Notes: generated from the sequence alone by a model not told the origin. A stretch of DNA of 64,000 bases from an uncultured Collinsella sp. (GCA_902496275.1 CABVAC010000001.1:124001-188000), one strand, 5' to 3'. Counted from the stretch's first letter, positions 42,820 to 50,781 are shown. Numbers and translations are program-made.

Positions 42820-43350
42820 TTAGGCAAGCTTGCGAGCGAGCTCTCGCACCTCTTTCAACTTGGGCGAGGATGCCATGCTGTCGCGCTCGGTCATACCGCT
42901 GATGGTGACAATGCCCTGGTCCTCCCACTTGCAGTACGCGCAGGTTGACTTGTACATAGCGATCGCCGCATCATAGACACCCTCGCTGTGGCTATCGAGT
43001 AAAAGGGCCGTCTTGGTGAACGGGAATCCCGTGGCACCGAAGGCGTACAGGCGGTCGATGGCGGTCTTTTCCTGCGCAGTGATATCAAACCAGTAGATAG
43101 GCGAAGCGAAGACAACCATGTCGGTGTCTTTCAGCGACTCAATCACGTTGGCCATGTCATCCTTCTGCACGCAGACGCCCTCATGGGCGAAGCAGTACTG
43201 GCATCCCAAGCAGCCGGCGATCTTCTTGCTGGCAACGCGGATGACCTCAACCGCATTACCGCCCTCACGCGCGGTCTCGGCAAACGCCTCGACCATGGTA
43301 TCGGTATTGGCGCCCTTGCGCGGGCTACCACTCAATACAACGATATTCAT
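42820..43350 (-). CDS. Flavodoxin family / NADPH-dependent FMN reductase
   Basis: A 176-aa flavoprotein. The FMN phosphate loop is VLSGSPRKGANTDTM (residues 5-19), followed by the cysteine-rich CLGCQYCFAHEGVC and VVFASPIYWFDITAQEKTAIDRLY, typical of IsuA/iron-sulfur flavoprotein-like reductases. A second cysteine pair (CAYCKW) lies near residue 137. GGGAGATTTCT precedes the ATG. It is the outermost gene of the MerR-linked redox cluster. It may reduce quinones, nitro compounds or flavins. Confidence 0.85.
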   Translation of the reverse strand: MNIVVLSGSPRKGANTDTMVEAFAETAREGGNAVEVIRVASKKIAGCLGCQYCFAHEGVCVQKDDMANVIESLKDTDMVVFASPIYWFDITAQEKTAIDRLYAFGATGFPFTKTALLLDSHSEGVYDAAIAMYKSTCAYCKWEDQGIVTISGMTERDSMASSPKLKEVRELARKLA

Positions 43351-43496
43351 AGAAATCTCCCTCCTTCATGCCGCAGGCGCGCGGACACATTTCGTTGTAA
43401 CCAAAACGGATGGAGTTAATCAATCGCCTCGTTTCAGCTACTCCCACTCTTTAGAAGGATCGTTGCTGGAGACTTGGCATTAAATCAAGGCATGCC

Positions 43497-44468
43497 TTAT
43501 TTCAGATGCTCTCCAAAGAACGCTTTCAGCTTTTCAAACGGAATGACGTCCATCTGATCGTAAAGGTCGGTGTGGCTGGCACCGGGAATAATGAGCAGTT
43601 CCTTATTGTCTCCGGTCAGCTTACTGTACGCGGTTTCGCTGAAATAGCGGGAGTGCGCCTTCTCGCCGTGTACCAGCAACACGGCAGAGCGGATCTCGCC
43701 GGCGTATTGCAAAATCGGCATATTCATGAACGACAGCGAGGACGTCACGTTCCAGCCACCGTTGGAGTTCAGGCTGCGGGGGTGGTAGCCTCGCGGATTC
43801 TTGTAGTAGGCGTAATAGTCCTTTACAAACTGCAGTGCGTCCTCCGGCAGCGGATCGACCACGCCACCGGCAAGCGCGTAGCTGCCGTTTTTATAGTCTT
43901 CGGTGCGCTGCGCGTTCAGTGCTCTTCGCTTCTCAAAGCGTGCCTGCTCGGAATCCTCGGCGTCAAAATAGCCGTTTGCGGTCACGCGGGTCATATCGTA
44001 CATGGTCATAGCCGCGGTAGCTTTGATACGGGTGTCGATGACCGCCGCATTGACTGCCATGCCGCCCCAACCGCAGATACCGATGATGCCGATACGCTCC
44101 GGGTCAACGTTTTCCTGCACAGAGAGGAAATCCACCGCTGCGCAGAAGTCCTCGGTGTTGATGTCCGGAGATGCTACATAGCGGGGCGTACCGCCGCTCT
44201 CGCCGGTATAGGACGGGTCGAAAGCGATTGTCAAAAAGCCCAGCTCCGCCATTTTCTGTGCGTACAGACCGGATGACTGCTCCTTCACCGCGCCAAACGG
44301 GCCACTGACGGCGATGGCGGGCAACTTGCCCTCCGCATTCTTCGGCACATAGACGTCGGCAGCCAGCGTGATGCCGTATCGGTTGTGGAAGGTCACCTTG
44401 CCGTGCTCAACCTTATCGCTTTTGGGGAACACCTTGTCCCATTCCTGTGCCAGATCCAACTGTTCCAT
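43497..44468 (-). CDS. Alpha/beta hydrolase (YcjY/dienelactone hydrolase-like)
   Basis: A 323-aa hydrolase of the alpha/beta fold. The N-terminal strands carry YGITLAADVYVPKN; the nucleophile elbow region reads RIGIIGICGWGGMA (about residues 141-154), with Cys or a displaced residue where Ser is usual. LLVHGEKAHSRYF and IPGASHTDLYD supply the acid and His. This matches the YcjY-type group whose substrates are unknown. AAGGAGG precedes ATG 44468. Its start is 2 bp after the stop of the CMD-cupin gene, so the two are cotranscribed. Confidence 0.82.
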   Translation of the reverse strand: MEQLDLAQEWDKVFPKSDKVEHGKVTFHNRYGITLAADVYVPKNAEGKLPAIAVSGPFGAVKEQSSGLYAQKMAELGFLTIAFDPSYTGESGGTPRYVASPDINTEDFCAAVDFLSVQENVDPERIGIIGICGWGGMAVNAAVIDTRIKATAAMTMYDMTRVTANGYFDAEDSEQARFEKRRALNAQRTEDYKNGSYALAGGVVDPLPEDALQFVKDYYAYYKNPRGYHPRSLNSNGGWNVTSSLSFMNMPILQYAGEIRSAVLLVHGEKAHSRYFSETAYSKLTGDNKELLIIPGASHTDLYDQMDVIPFEKLKAFFGEHLK

Positions 44469-44470
44469 GC

Positions 44471-45235
44471 TTAAGCCTCCTTGTCAGACGCTTTAAGGTA
44501 TTGCTCGTCGTCCACGGGCTCCAACCACTCGTTGGAGGCCTCCTCGCCCGGAACCTCCACCGCGAGATGAGAAAACCAGCTATCGGGCGCCGCACCGTGC
44601 CAATGTTTCACACCCGGGGCGATGTTGACCACGTCGCCAGGGCACAGCTCCTGTGCCGGTTTACCCCATTCCTGGTAAAACCCTCGACCAGCCACGCAGA
44701 CGAGGATCTGCCCGCCGCCGCTTTTGGCGTGATGGGTGTGCCAGTTGTTGCGGCAGCCGGGCTCGAACGTAACGTTGTAAATGCCGACCTGCTCGGTGGA
44801 AAGGGGTGCGAGGTAGCTTTGCCCGATAAAGTACTTCGCGAATGCATCGTTGGGGGCACCGATGGGAAAGGCCATCTCGTTTTGGTGCTCGGCCTTTGCG
44901 TCGGTGGCATCGTCATCCGCCCAGGCCTCCTTCGCCATACGAAAGGCCGCCCACGCCTTGGGCCATCCCGCATAAAACGCCGCGTGCGTAAGGATTTCCG
45001 CTATCTCCGTCCTGGTCACGCCGTTGTTCTTAGCAGACATCAGATGATATTGGAACGAAGAGTCCGTCAGTCCCTGCGCCATCAGGGCCACAACCGTTAC
45101 CACGCTGCGGTCTCGAAGGGAAAGCCCGTCTTCTCGGCTCCACACCTCGCCGAACAGCACATCGTCATTGAGCTGTGCGAATTTGGGAGCAAACTCCCCC
45201 AGGGCATCTCTGCCCGCCGTCTGCTTAATCGTCAT
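44471..45235 (-). CDS. Carboxymuconolactone decarboxylase-cupin fusion protein
   Basis: A 254-aa two-domain protein. Residues about 20-105 form a CMD/AhpD-like helical domain (LSLRDRSVVTVVALMAQG, HLMSAKNNGVTRTEIAEILTHAAFYAGWPKAW), without the CxxC of AhpD. Residues about 140-230 form a cupin barrel with the metal ligands in NNWHTHHAKSGGGQ and HWHGAAPDSWFSHLAVE. This fusion is usual beside MerR regulators and flavodoxins in anaerobes. AGGAGG precedes ATG 45235. The reaction is unknown. Confidence 0.88.
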   Translation of the reverse strand: MTIKQTAGRDALGEFAPKFAQLNDDVLFGEVWSREDGLSLRDRSVVTVVALMAQGLTDSSFQYHLMSAKNNGVTRTEIAEILTHAAFYAGWPKAWAAFRMAKEAWADDDATDAKAEHQNEMAFPIGAPNDAFAKYFIGQSYLAPLSTEQVGIYNVTFEPGCRNNWHTHHAKSGGGQILVCVAGRGFYQEWGKPAQELCPGDVVNIAPGVKHWHGAAPDSWFSHLAVEVPGEEASNEWLEPVDDEQYLKASDKEA

Positions 45236-45296
45236 GTTTGATTCCTCCTGTCGATGGTTTTGAGTGCAAAACTGCTTCCGTGCAGCTAAGCCGCGT

Positions 45297-45797
45297 CTAG
45301 ACTCTCATGCCCATTCGCCGCGCCTGCTCCAGAGCAGGATGCCCGGCGATATCGCCCACACCGTTCACGCCGCCGGCGAAAACCGTACCGGCAAGCGCGC
45401 AACGGGAGAAACAGTCAACCCATCCCAGCACTGCCTTTTTCGCGCCGTCGAAGGTTGAGCGCCCGTCCTCCGCCGCCGTTGCCAATAGATACGCCTCGCT
45501 GAATGCATAATCGGAGCCAAATAGTGGGTTGGCGCGGTCGAGCATGGTCTTGAGCTGGCCACAGACGCTGTAGTAATAGACGGGCGTTGCGAACACCAGA
45601 ACATCGGCGTCGTGCATCTTGGCGGCAATTTCCACGGCATCGTCTTGGATAACGCAGTGACCAAGCTTTAGGCAGGCAAGGCAGCCCCTGCAGAAGCCTA
45701 TTTGCTTTTCGCGCAGGCGCACGGTCTCAACGCTGTGGCCCGCTTCCCGCGCACCGTTGGCGAAAGCGGCCGCCAACGTCTCGGAATTGCCATGCTT
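45297..45797 (-). pseudogene. Flavodoxin-like reductase, N-terminus lost
   Basis: The frame begins right after a stop codon (45798-45800) with KHGNSETLAAAFANGA, the second half of the FMN loop; the usual first strand and SGSPR part are missing. The rest is complete: CRGCLACLKLGHCVIQDDA, VYYYSVCGQLKTMLDRANPLF, and the C-terminal FAGGVNGVGDIAGHPAL. An internal TTG (45776) could start a 159-aa product but without the phosphate loop it could hardly bind FMN. It is probably decayed. It belongs with the MerR-linked cluster. Confidence 0.65.
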
Positions 45798-45886
45798 TCA
45801 TTGACTTGAAGAAACTATCAAAACCTTTTTGCTCATTACGAAACATCCCTTGCATTCTCTGTTTTATTAACGAGAATGAAGGTAAT

Positions 45887-45906
45887 ACCTAAACCTAACT
45901 TTAGGT
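45887..45906. promoter_or_regulatory. MerR-type operator
   Basis: ACCTAAA (45887-45893) and TTTAGGT (45900-45906) form a perfect dyad with a 6-nt centre, 34 bp before the MerR gene. It could serve both MerR and the divergent redox cluster. Confidence 0.6.
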
Positions 45907-45940
45907 CAAGGAATGAATTTGAGATTTATTCGGAGGAGCC

Positions 45941-46381
45941 ATGTACACAATCGGACAAGTGTCGGAGATGTTCGGTTTGCCCACTTCTACGCTGCGATAT
46001 TACGACAAACAGGGATTGTTCCCGGGGCTGGAGCGGGCGTCCGGCATTCGCCGGTTCAGCGATACGGAACTCGAGGCGCTTCGGGTCATCGAATGCCTAA
46101 AGAAGGCGGGGATGGAGATCAAGGACATCCGGCTGTTCATGGAATGGTGCGCGGAGGGTCCCTCAACATACCCCAAACGCAAGGCCATGTTCGAGGAGCG
46201 AAAGGCCCACATGGAGTCGGAGATCGCGAACATGAACCGTGCGCTGGACATGTTGAAGTACAAATGCTGGTTCTACGGGCAGCTGAGTCAGGGCGAAAAC
46301 GAGGCCGAGCTAAGGGCCATGATTCCCGACGGCATGCCAGAAGAGATCAAAGAGGCCTACGAGAACGCCCACGCCCGATAG
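45941..46381 (+). CDS. MerR family transcriptional regulator
   Basis: A 146-aa regulator. The winged HTH is YTIGQVSEMFGLPTSTLRYYDKQGLFPG with SGIRRFSDTELEALRVIECLKKAGM. A coiled-coil follows (residues 85-115). The last 35 residues have one Cys (KYKCWFYGQ) and match regulators of the AdhR/NmlR-like type that answer to electrophiles or aldehydes. GGAGG is close to the ATG at 45941. It is divergent from the CMD-cupin, hydrolase and flavodoxin genes, which are the likely targets. Confidence 0.92.
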   Translation: MYTIGQVSEMFGLPTSTLRYYDKQGLFPGLERASGIRRFSDTELEALRVIECLKKAGMEIKDIRLFMEWCAEGPSTYPKRKAMFEERKAHMESEIANMNRALDMLKYKCWFYGQLSQGENEAELRAMIPDGMPEEIKEAYENAHAR

Positions 46382-46440
46382 TGCCGCCCGATGCTCGGAG
46401 GGCTTCGACGAGGAGTCGTTTTCGGGTAGGAATGCAAGGA

Positions 46441-46474
46441 AAAGGCCTCCGAACCAGAGGGTTCGGAGGCCTTT
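46441..46474 (+). terminator. Terminator after merR
   Basis: A perfect 15-bp stem, AAAGGCCTCCGAACC (46441-46455) with its complement (46460-46474), then TATT. Confidence 0.8.
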
Positions 46475-46575
46475 ATTCCCGTTATTTTGCTGGTGGCTTT
46501 GCTTTGCGACGATGTCAAAACAGCATCAGACGATACTCGGCAGTACTAAAACGCGAGTTCAGAACACAGTTCCCG

Positions 46576-46592
46576 CTATTCCCACTCGATGG
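46576..46592. repeat. guaA 3'-end-like att remnant, outer copy
   Basis: CTATTCCCACTC followed by GAT matches the last codons of guaA (read on the minus strand as IEWE-stop) at 14 or 15 of 17 positions. The flanking stretch 46475-47045 holds no convincing gene; it has one terminator-like hairpin (AAACTCA/TGAGTTT, 46730-46749, with a T run). Confidence 0.55.
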
Positions 46593-46729
46593 CTTCGGTT
46601 CTGTCGTCCCGTCATTCCAGTTGCACCCAGTTTTCGGCATCGACACGGAACGCGTGCCGCCGAATGACGCGATGTCGCGTCTCGTCGGCTTCGGGGACAA
46701 AAGCTGGGACAACTTCAAAAACTTTTTTC

Positions 46730-46757
46730 AAACTCAGGGCTTTGAGTTTTTTGTTTT
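46730..46757 (+). terminator. Terminator-like hairpin in a gene-free stretch
   Basis: AAACTCA (46730-46736) pairs with TGAGTTT (46743-46749), followed by TTTTGTTTTT. An outer GGGACA/TGTCCC pairing may enclose it. No gene in front of it was identified, so an unrecognised short RNA may end here. Confidence 0.4.
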
Positions 46758-47045
46758 TGTCCCAAAGGAGCTTCCGACCGTGATTCGGGTGCCCGATTGG
46801 GCGGAATCGCCCGTTTCTGAAACTCAACCGCCCTTCAGCCTGCAAGCCGCCAGCTGCAATCGCAAATGATTGGTCGCGGGCGGCTTCCAACGCGATTCCA
46901 AAGCCGCAGGTCAGGCGACTGCGCTGCTGGCAGGGAAAGGGAGTCGTATCAGGTGGCTTGCCCATGAGTCGACGGTGAGGCCTCCACCGAATGTCGAGAA
47001 CATGCTGGTAAAATAGGCAATACTTTTTATGACAGGAGACCGAGC

Positions 47046-48008
47046 ATGGCCGAACCCCACGATAGGAAGCCGATCCTCACGATCGAGCAGCAGATAGAGC
47101 ACCTCAAGCAGAAGGGCGTAGCCTTCGAGCTGTGTTCCGAGGAAGAGGCCGCGGACTACCTGCGTGACAAGTGCAACTTCTTCAAGCTCGCATCCTACCG
47201 CAAACTCTTCTCGAAATACGAGGGAGGCCCGCGCGACGGCCGCTACGTAGACCTCGACTTCGGCCAGCTGCGCCTGCTCGCGGCGCTCGACCAGGAGCTA
47301 CGCCACGCCCTGCTCGGCATGACGCTCGACATCGAGCACTTCCAGAAGGTGACACTGCTTCGCGAGATGGAGGACCGCGGAGAGGACGGCTACGCCATCG
47401 TGGCCGACTACATGGCATCGCTTACCGCTGCAAACAGGGAGTACCGCCTGCGCGAACTCAAGATGAGCGGCCGCAGCCCCTACAGCTCGAGCCTCTACGC
47501 GAAGTACTCCGGCGACATGCCTGCCTGGGCCTTCCTTGAGCTCACCTCGTTCGGCACCCTCATCGACTTCGTGCGCTTCTGTGCCAGGCGATGGGGCGAC
47601 AGGCGCCTGGAGGCCTCCCACTACGACCTCAAGCGCGTGAAGTCCGTCCGCAACTGCGCCGCGCACGGCTCGTGCCTGATCAACTGCTTCGCCGAGAGGG
47701 GCGCCGCCCGGGGCTCGGCGTCCAGCGGCGTCTCCCGAAGGGTCGCCGCCGTGGGAATCCCCAAGGCGACCAGGAGGAAGTGGATGGGGAATACGGCCAT
47801 GCAGGAGGTCGCGACCGTGCTCGTGGCGCACTCCGGCTTGGTACCCGAGGGCTCCTCGCGCTCGCGCGCCGCATCCGAGCTCGCCGAGATGTTCGCCAGG
47901 GCCGACGGCGAAACCGAGGCGCTGCCCGACAAGGGGCCCAACGCCGCAGCTCGCTCCGCGCTCGAGTTCCTTCGCAGGTTGACAGAATCGCTCGGGTTGG
48001 TAGAATAG
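47046..48008 (+). CDS. Abi family (AbiF/AbiD-like, Abi_2) HEPN protein
   Basis: A 320-aa phage-abortive-infection type protein. The N-terminus LTIEQQIEHLKQKGVAF and CNFFKLASYRKLF are the Abi_2 opening. Residues 70-210 form the helical HEPN core, with the ribonuclease motif R-N-C-A-A-H at 202-207 (Rx4H). The C-terminal 110 residues are helical and Arg/Ser-rich. ACAGGAG lies before the ATG at 47046. Two homologous RNA modules follow the stop within 200 bp, so gene and RNA may form a toxin-RNA antitoxin unit. The gene lies between two guaA 3'-end copies. Confidence 0.85.
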   Translation: MAEPHDRKPILTIEQQIEHLKQKGVAFELCSEEEAADYLRDKCNFFKLASYRKLFSKYEGGPRDGRYVDLDFGQLRLLAALDQELRHALLGMTLDIEHFQKVTLLREMEDRGEDGYAIVADYMASLTAANREYRLRELKMSGRSPYSSSLYAKYSGDMPAWAFLELTSFGTLIDFVRFCARRWGDRRLEASHYDLKRVKSVRNCAAHGSCLINCFAERGAARGSASSGVSRRVAAVGIPKATRRKWMGNTAMQEVATVLVAHSGLVPEGSSRSRAASELAEMFARADGETEALPDKGPNAAARSALEFLRRLTESLGLVE

Positions 48009-48018
48009 CCTGCAGATA

Positions 48019-48075
48019 GCAAAACCTTCACGGTTTTAGGGGCGGACTTGCGCAAGCGACTCTGCCCTATTTTTA
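48019..48075 (+). ncRNA. Structured RNA module 1 downstream of the Abi gene
   Basis: Order of elements: stem AAAACC/GGTTTT (48021-48037), GGGGCGG (48039-48045), inner hairpin CTTG-CG-CAAG (48047-48056), then TCTGCCCTATTTTT (48061-48074). GGGGC can pair with GCCCT, giving a terminator-like outer stem with a T run. The same order recurs in module 2 with different but still paired stems. Confidence 0.65.
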
Positions 48076-48151
48076 TATTCACTCGCTATAGGAGACGGGT
48101 GATACCTGGGTCAATGACAGAACTGAGAAACCCGGAATAATGGAGCCAGTT

Positions 48152-48207
48152 AGAAACCCTCGGGTTTGCGGGGCGGGATCGTGAGAGCGATTCTGCCCTA
48201 TTTTTTC
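48152..48207 (+). ncRNA. Structured RNA module 2 downstream of the Abi gene
   Basis: Stem AAACCC/GGGTTT (48154-48167), GGGGCGG (48170-48176), inner hairpin ATCG-TGAGAG-CGAT (48178-48191), then TCTGCCCTATTTTT (48192-48205), identical in core to module 1. Stem sequences differ but pair in both, which is direct evidence for conserved RNA structure. The 75-nt spacer also folds (CCTGGGT with ACCCGG). Confidence 0.65.
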
Positions 48208-48389
48208 CTCCGTCTGCCCCAAACCAAGTATTTCGAAGATAGCCTGTAGGTGTCCTCCTGGGCGCCTTTTATTTTCAGGGAATCGGCCGCTTCATGAACG
48301 AGCGACCGGCTTGACCTAGATCGAACCGCCTTCATCTCCGCCTAGGCGCCGGCGATCAACATCGTAAATCCGCGCGTGCTACAATGCGG

Positions 48390-48490
48390 GCACCAGAGAT
48401 GAAAACACAGTCCCCGTCGGGTAGTCGTGGGCGTGCGGGAGTCCGCATCAGTAACCTGCCTCCTTGGTTGTCCCTTCTCTGCATGGTCAT
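48390..48490 (+). ncRNA. Candidate yjdF (azaaromatic) riboswitch
   Basis: The leader holds GTCCCCGTCGGGTAG, then GCGGGAGTCCGCATCAG and AACCTGCCTCC, and a closing GGTTGTCCC that can pair with the start. The CGGGAG-CCG-ATCAG-AACCTGCC order fits my recollection of the yjdF RNA class, and the gene it precedes is yjdF. Not checked against a covariance model. Confidence 0.65.
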
Positions 48491-48512
48491 CTACATAAAG
48501 GAGGAACCAACC

Positions 48513-48932
48513 ATGCAGATCAGCGTGTCATCCACCCTGACCGTATATCACGACGGCCAATTCTGGGTCGGGCTGGCGGAGCATGTCGAGGACGGCAGAT
48601 ACGGCGCCGCCCGCATCGTCTTCGGCGCGGAACCGTCCGATGAGGAAATCCTGCGATTCGTTACAAGCAAATGGGCGGAGCTCGCGTTCTTCGGTGACGA
48701 TCCCGCCGAGGCGAGCAAGCCCGCGAGGAACCCCAAGCGCCGCGCCCGCGAGGCGTCGAAGGCCCTTAAGCAGCCGGCGATGGGCACCAGGGCGCAGCAG
48801 GTGCTCGCGAGTCAGCGGGAGACAATGAAACGGGAGTCAGCCCGCGCAAGAAGCCAGCGTCGCGCGGATGAGGCGGAGGCGCGCTTCGAGCAGCGAAAGC
48901 TGAAGCGCAAGCAGAAGCATCGTGGGCATTGA
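48513..48932 (+). CDS. yjdF: YjdF family protein (DUF2992)
   Basis: A 139-aa protein. The N-terminal 65 residues, LTVYHDGQFWVGLAEHVEDG and AARIVFGAEPSDEEILRFV, are the YjdF signature. The C-terminus is a long basic helix (many Arg, Lys and Ala; RRAREASKALKQ, RKLKRKQKHRGH) as in other members. Function is unknown, but the class is controlled by a riboswitch for azaaromatic, drug-like compounds, and is thought to relate to their detoxification. AAAGGAGG at 48497-48504 sets the start at 48513. It lies in the outer guaA-linked element. Confidence 0.85.
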   Translation: MQISVSSTLTVYHDGQFWVGLAEHVEDGRYGAARIVFGAEPSDEEILRFVTSKWAELAFFGDDPAEASKPARNPKRRAREASKALKQPAMGTRAQQVLASQRETMKRESARARSQRRADEAEARFEQRKLKRKQKHRGH

Positions 48933-49140
48933 TCGCCATGTGCAGCAAGGCAAACCATATACAGCAGTGGGGCCAGTTCCACTTGAAGCCGACGCCGCGT
49001 AGACGCTGATGGTGACGGCTATGCACGGGCACGGGCGCGCCGCCGCACTTCACAGCTTGTTTCTCAAGTATTTGGGACGCACACACGGCGTTCAAAAATG
49101 CGGAGCGACTCTGTATGGCTCGAGACTGAGCCGAGGTGCC

Positions 49141-49588
49141 CTACTTCTCGCCCTCCAGCAGCACCACGATGCGGTCGATGTCGACGGCAAAGCGAGGCCT
49201 TCCCTCCTGCTCGTAGCGGTCGAGGTATGCCTGGCACTCTGAGACAATGCGCTTGGTGCTGCCGTCGATGATGCGTTGGAGCGTCTCGTAGTAGGCCGAG
49301 CCCTCGGTCCTGAAGCGGCGCTGGTAGGCCTGGTTATGGGGAACATCTTGATGTAGTGGATGCCGTGGCGGCAGTTGGGGCGCGTCGTGGGGCGGGGTGG
49401 CAACGCAAAGTACTGGTCTTTGGGCACGTTAGGGGCGATGTTGGAACGCAGCGGCACGGCGAAGTCCCTGCGCTTCCCGCGGAAACGCAGCCTCACCACT
49501 ACGATGCAGGGACGATTGTGCTTAAGCATGAGCTCGCGGTCGCCCTCGGCGTGGACGAAGAAGTCCTGGGGATGGATACAATCTTCAT
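49141..49588 (-). pseudogene. Decayed type III toxin-like gene (ToxN/AbiQ/CptN-like)
   Basis: Three reading frames must be joined. ATG 49588 starts MKIVSIP; the next frame gives DFFVHAEGDRELMLKHNRPC, VVVRLRFRGKRRDFAVPLRSNI and HGIHYIKMFPI; the last frame ends with AYQRRFRTEGSAYYETLQRII and FAVDIDRIVVLLEGEK before the stop at 49141. The RPC-VVV-FAVPLRSNI pattern resembles the core of type III toxins (endoribonucleases neutralised by RNA). Two frameshifts, so probably dead or misread. On its 5' side lie hairpins as in type III systems. Family assignment is tentative. Confidence 0.5.
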
Positions 49589-49613
49589 CGGTTACGCCCC
49601 CTTCATACGAAGC

Positions 49614-49637
49614 GGGGCCCGCATCGCTGCGGGCCCC
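49614..49637 (-). terminator. GC-rich hairpin before the type III toxin-like gene
   Basis: GGGGCCCGCA (49614-49623) pairs perfectly with TGCGGGCCCC (49628-49637). In type III systems a terminator stands between RNA antitoxin and toxin gene; this one lies 25 bp before the toxin-like start. Confidence 0.6.
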
Positions 49638-49642
49638 TACAG

Positions 49643-49682
49643 GTGGGCGATATTCTACGCTTTGCGGCACCCCATCGCCCAC
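49643..49682 (-). ncRNA. Possible RNA antitoxin element
   Basis: GTGGGCGAT (49643-49651) and ATCGCCCAC (49674-49682) form a 9-bp stem just upstream (minus strand) of the terminator hairpin. No clear tandem repeats are seen, so an RNA antitoxin is only suggested. No gene was seen in 49690-49910; a further ATGGGGGT/ACCCCCAT stem lies at about 49859-49900. Confidence 0.35.
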
Positions 49683-49911
49683 GGAGGTTAAACGTACACG
49701 TAAGCCGTACTCTGAAAGCCGCAGCTTCCGGCAAGTAGTTTATACCACGAGAGGTCGCTTTCAATGCGCATAGCTCGCAAAATAGCACTCGCTGGGCCGT
49801 CACCCCTGGCCGTTACCCTCCAATCTTCATTAAAGTCAGCAGGTCAATTCATATAGTCATGGGGGTTTATCCTAAAGGGAATCAAATTTTTACCCCCATA
49901 ACTAAGGAATT

Positions 49912-49928
49912 TTCTATTCCCACTCAAT
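49912..49928. repeat. guaA 3'-end copy, middle att site
   Basis: TTCTATTCCCACTCAAT is identical over 17 bases to 52471-52487, the 3' end of guaA including its stop codon, in the same orientation. It separates the methyltransferase block from the Abi block. Confidence 0.75.
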
Positions 49929-50151
49929 GACTAGAGCCCTGGTGTAATTGGCTGGATCACCGTTCCGGGAACCGGTATCGACCTACCTGTCCGCCAAGCT
50001 CCTTCTTCAGCTCCAGCCTAGTATCTGACTCGCGCTGTTATAAGCAAAAACCGAAGAGATGCATCTTAGCCAAGAAAAAAGGTTAGCCTTATCTTACTGT
50101 ATGATTCGTGTGTTATAGTTAGATGGCTCTAACTGTTTGGGGGCGATAGCC

Positions 50152-50781
50152 ATGCACGAACGCAAGGGCTTCTGGGACAAGAATGCCGGTCGGTACGACC
50201 GTTTCATGCGAAAGGACCGGGCGGCGTATGAGAAGATGTATGGGCTGATCCGGCCGGTAGTGAAAGCAAAAACCGTACTGGAGGTTGCCACCGGCACGGG
50301 GCTTATCGCAAAGAGCATCGTGAATGCGGCGGCACACATCGAGGCTACGGACGCTTCTGCAAAGATGATCCTTGAAGCAAAACGGGACATTCAATCCGCA
50401 AAGCTGCACTTTTCCGTACAAGATATGTTCCACCTGCCCTATGCACAGAAGTCCTTCGAAGTGGTGATTGCGTCCAACGCGCTTCACATAGTGCCGCATC
50501 CGGAAAAGGCCCTGCAAGAAATCAGGCGGGTGCTGAAGGACGACGGCGTGCTCATCGCGCCAACCTTCACCCACGCGGAGAACTCGGTTTCCGGCAAGGC
50601 AAAAGCCTTTTTCATGAGTATGGCGGGATTCCCCCTCCACAGCAGGTGGACAAGCGAGGAATACCTACGTTTCCTGCGTCAAAACGGCTGGGCGGTGCAG
50701 AAAAGCGCGGTGTTGAAGGCCTCGTTCCCGTTGACCTATGCGGAATGCACAAAATCGGAGGGGGCAGATGTCGTTCTTTGA
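50152..50781 (+). CDS. Class I SAM-dependent methyltransferase A
   Basis: A 209-aa enzyme. FWDKNAGRYDRFM at the start is typical of UbiE/Methyltransf_25 proteins; motif I is VLEVATGTGLIAKSI (about residues 42-56), then IEATDASAKMI and EVVIASNALHIVPHPEKALQEIRRVLKDDG. It starts at ATG 50152 behind GGGGGCG. Its end overlaps the next methyltransferase gene by 14 bp. Codon choice differs from that of the host backbone, more like Firmicutes. The acceptor substrate is unknown. Confidence 0.87.
   Translation: MHERKGFWDKNAGRYDRFMRKDRAAYEKMYGLIRPVVKAKTVLEVATGTGLIAKSIVNAAAHIEATDASAKMILEAKRDIQSAKLHFSVQDMFHLPYAQKSFEVVIASNALHIVPHPEKALQEIRRVLKDDGVLIAPTFTHAENSVSGKAKAFFMSMAGFPLHSRWTSEEYLRFLRQNGWAVQKSAVLKASFPLTYAECTKSEGADVVL

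Noticed and set aside
45913..46869. A 318-codon plus-strand frame through merR and the following gap
   Set aside because: It runs out of frame across merR and its terminator; no ribosome site and no recognisable domain.
46612..46965. A 117-codon minus-strand frame in the gap before the Abi gene
   Set aside because: No convincing start site; it spans a terminator-like hairpin and shows no domain.
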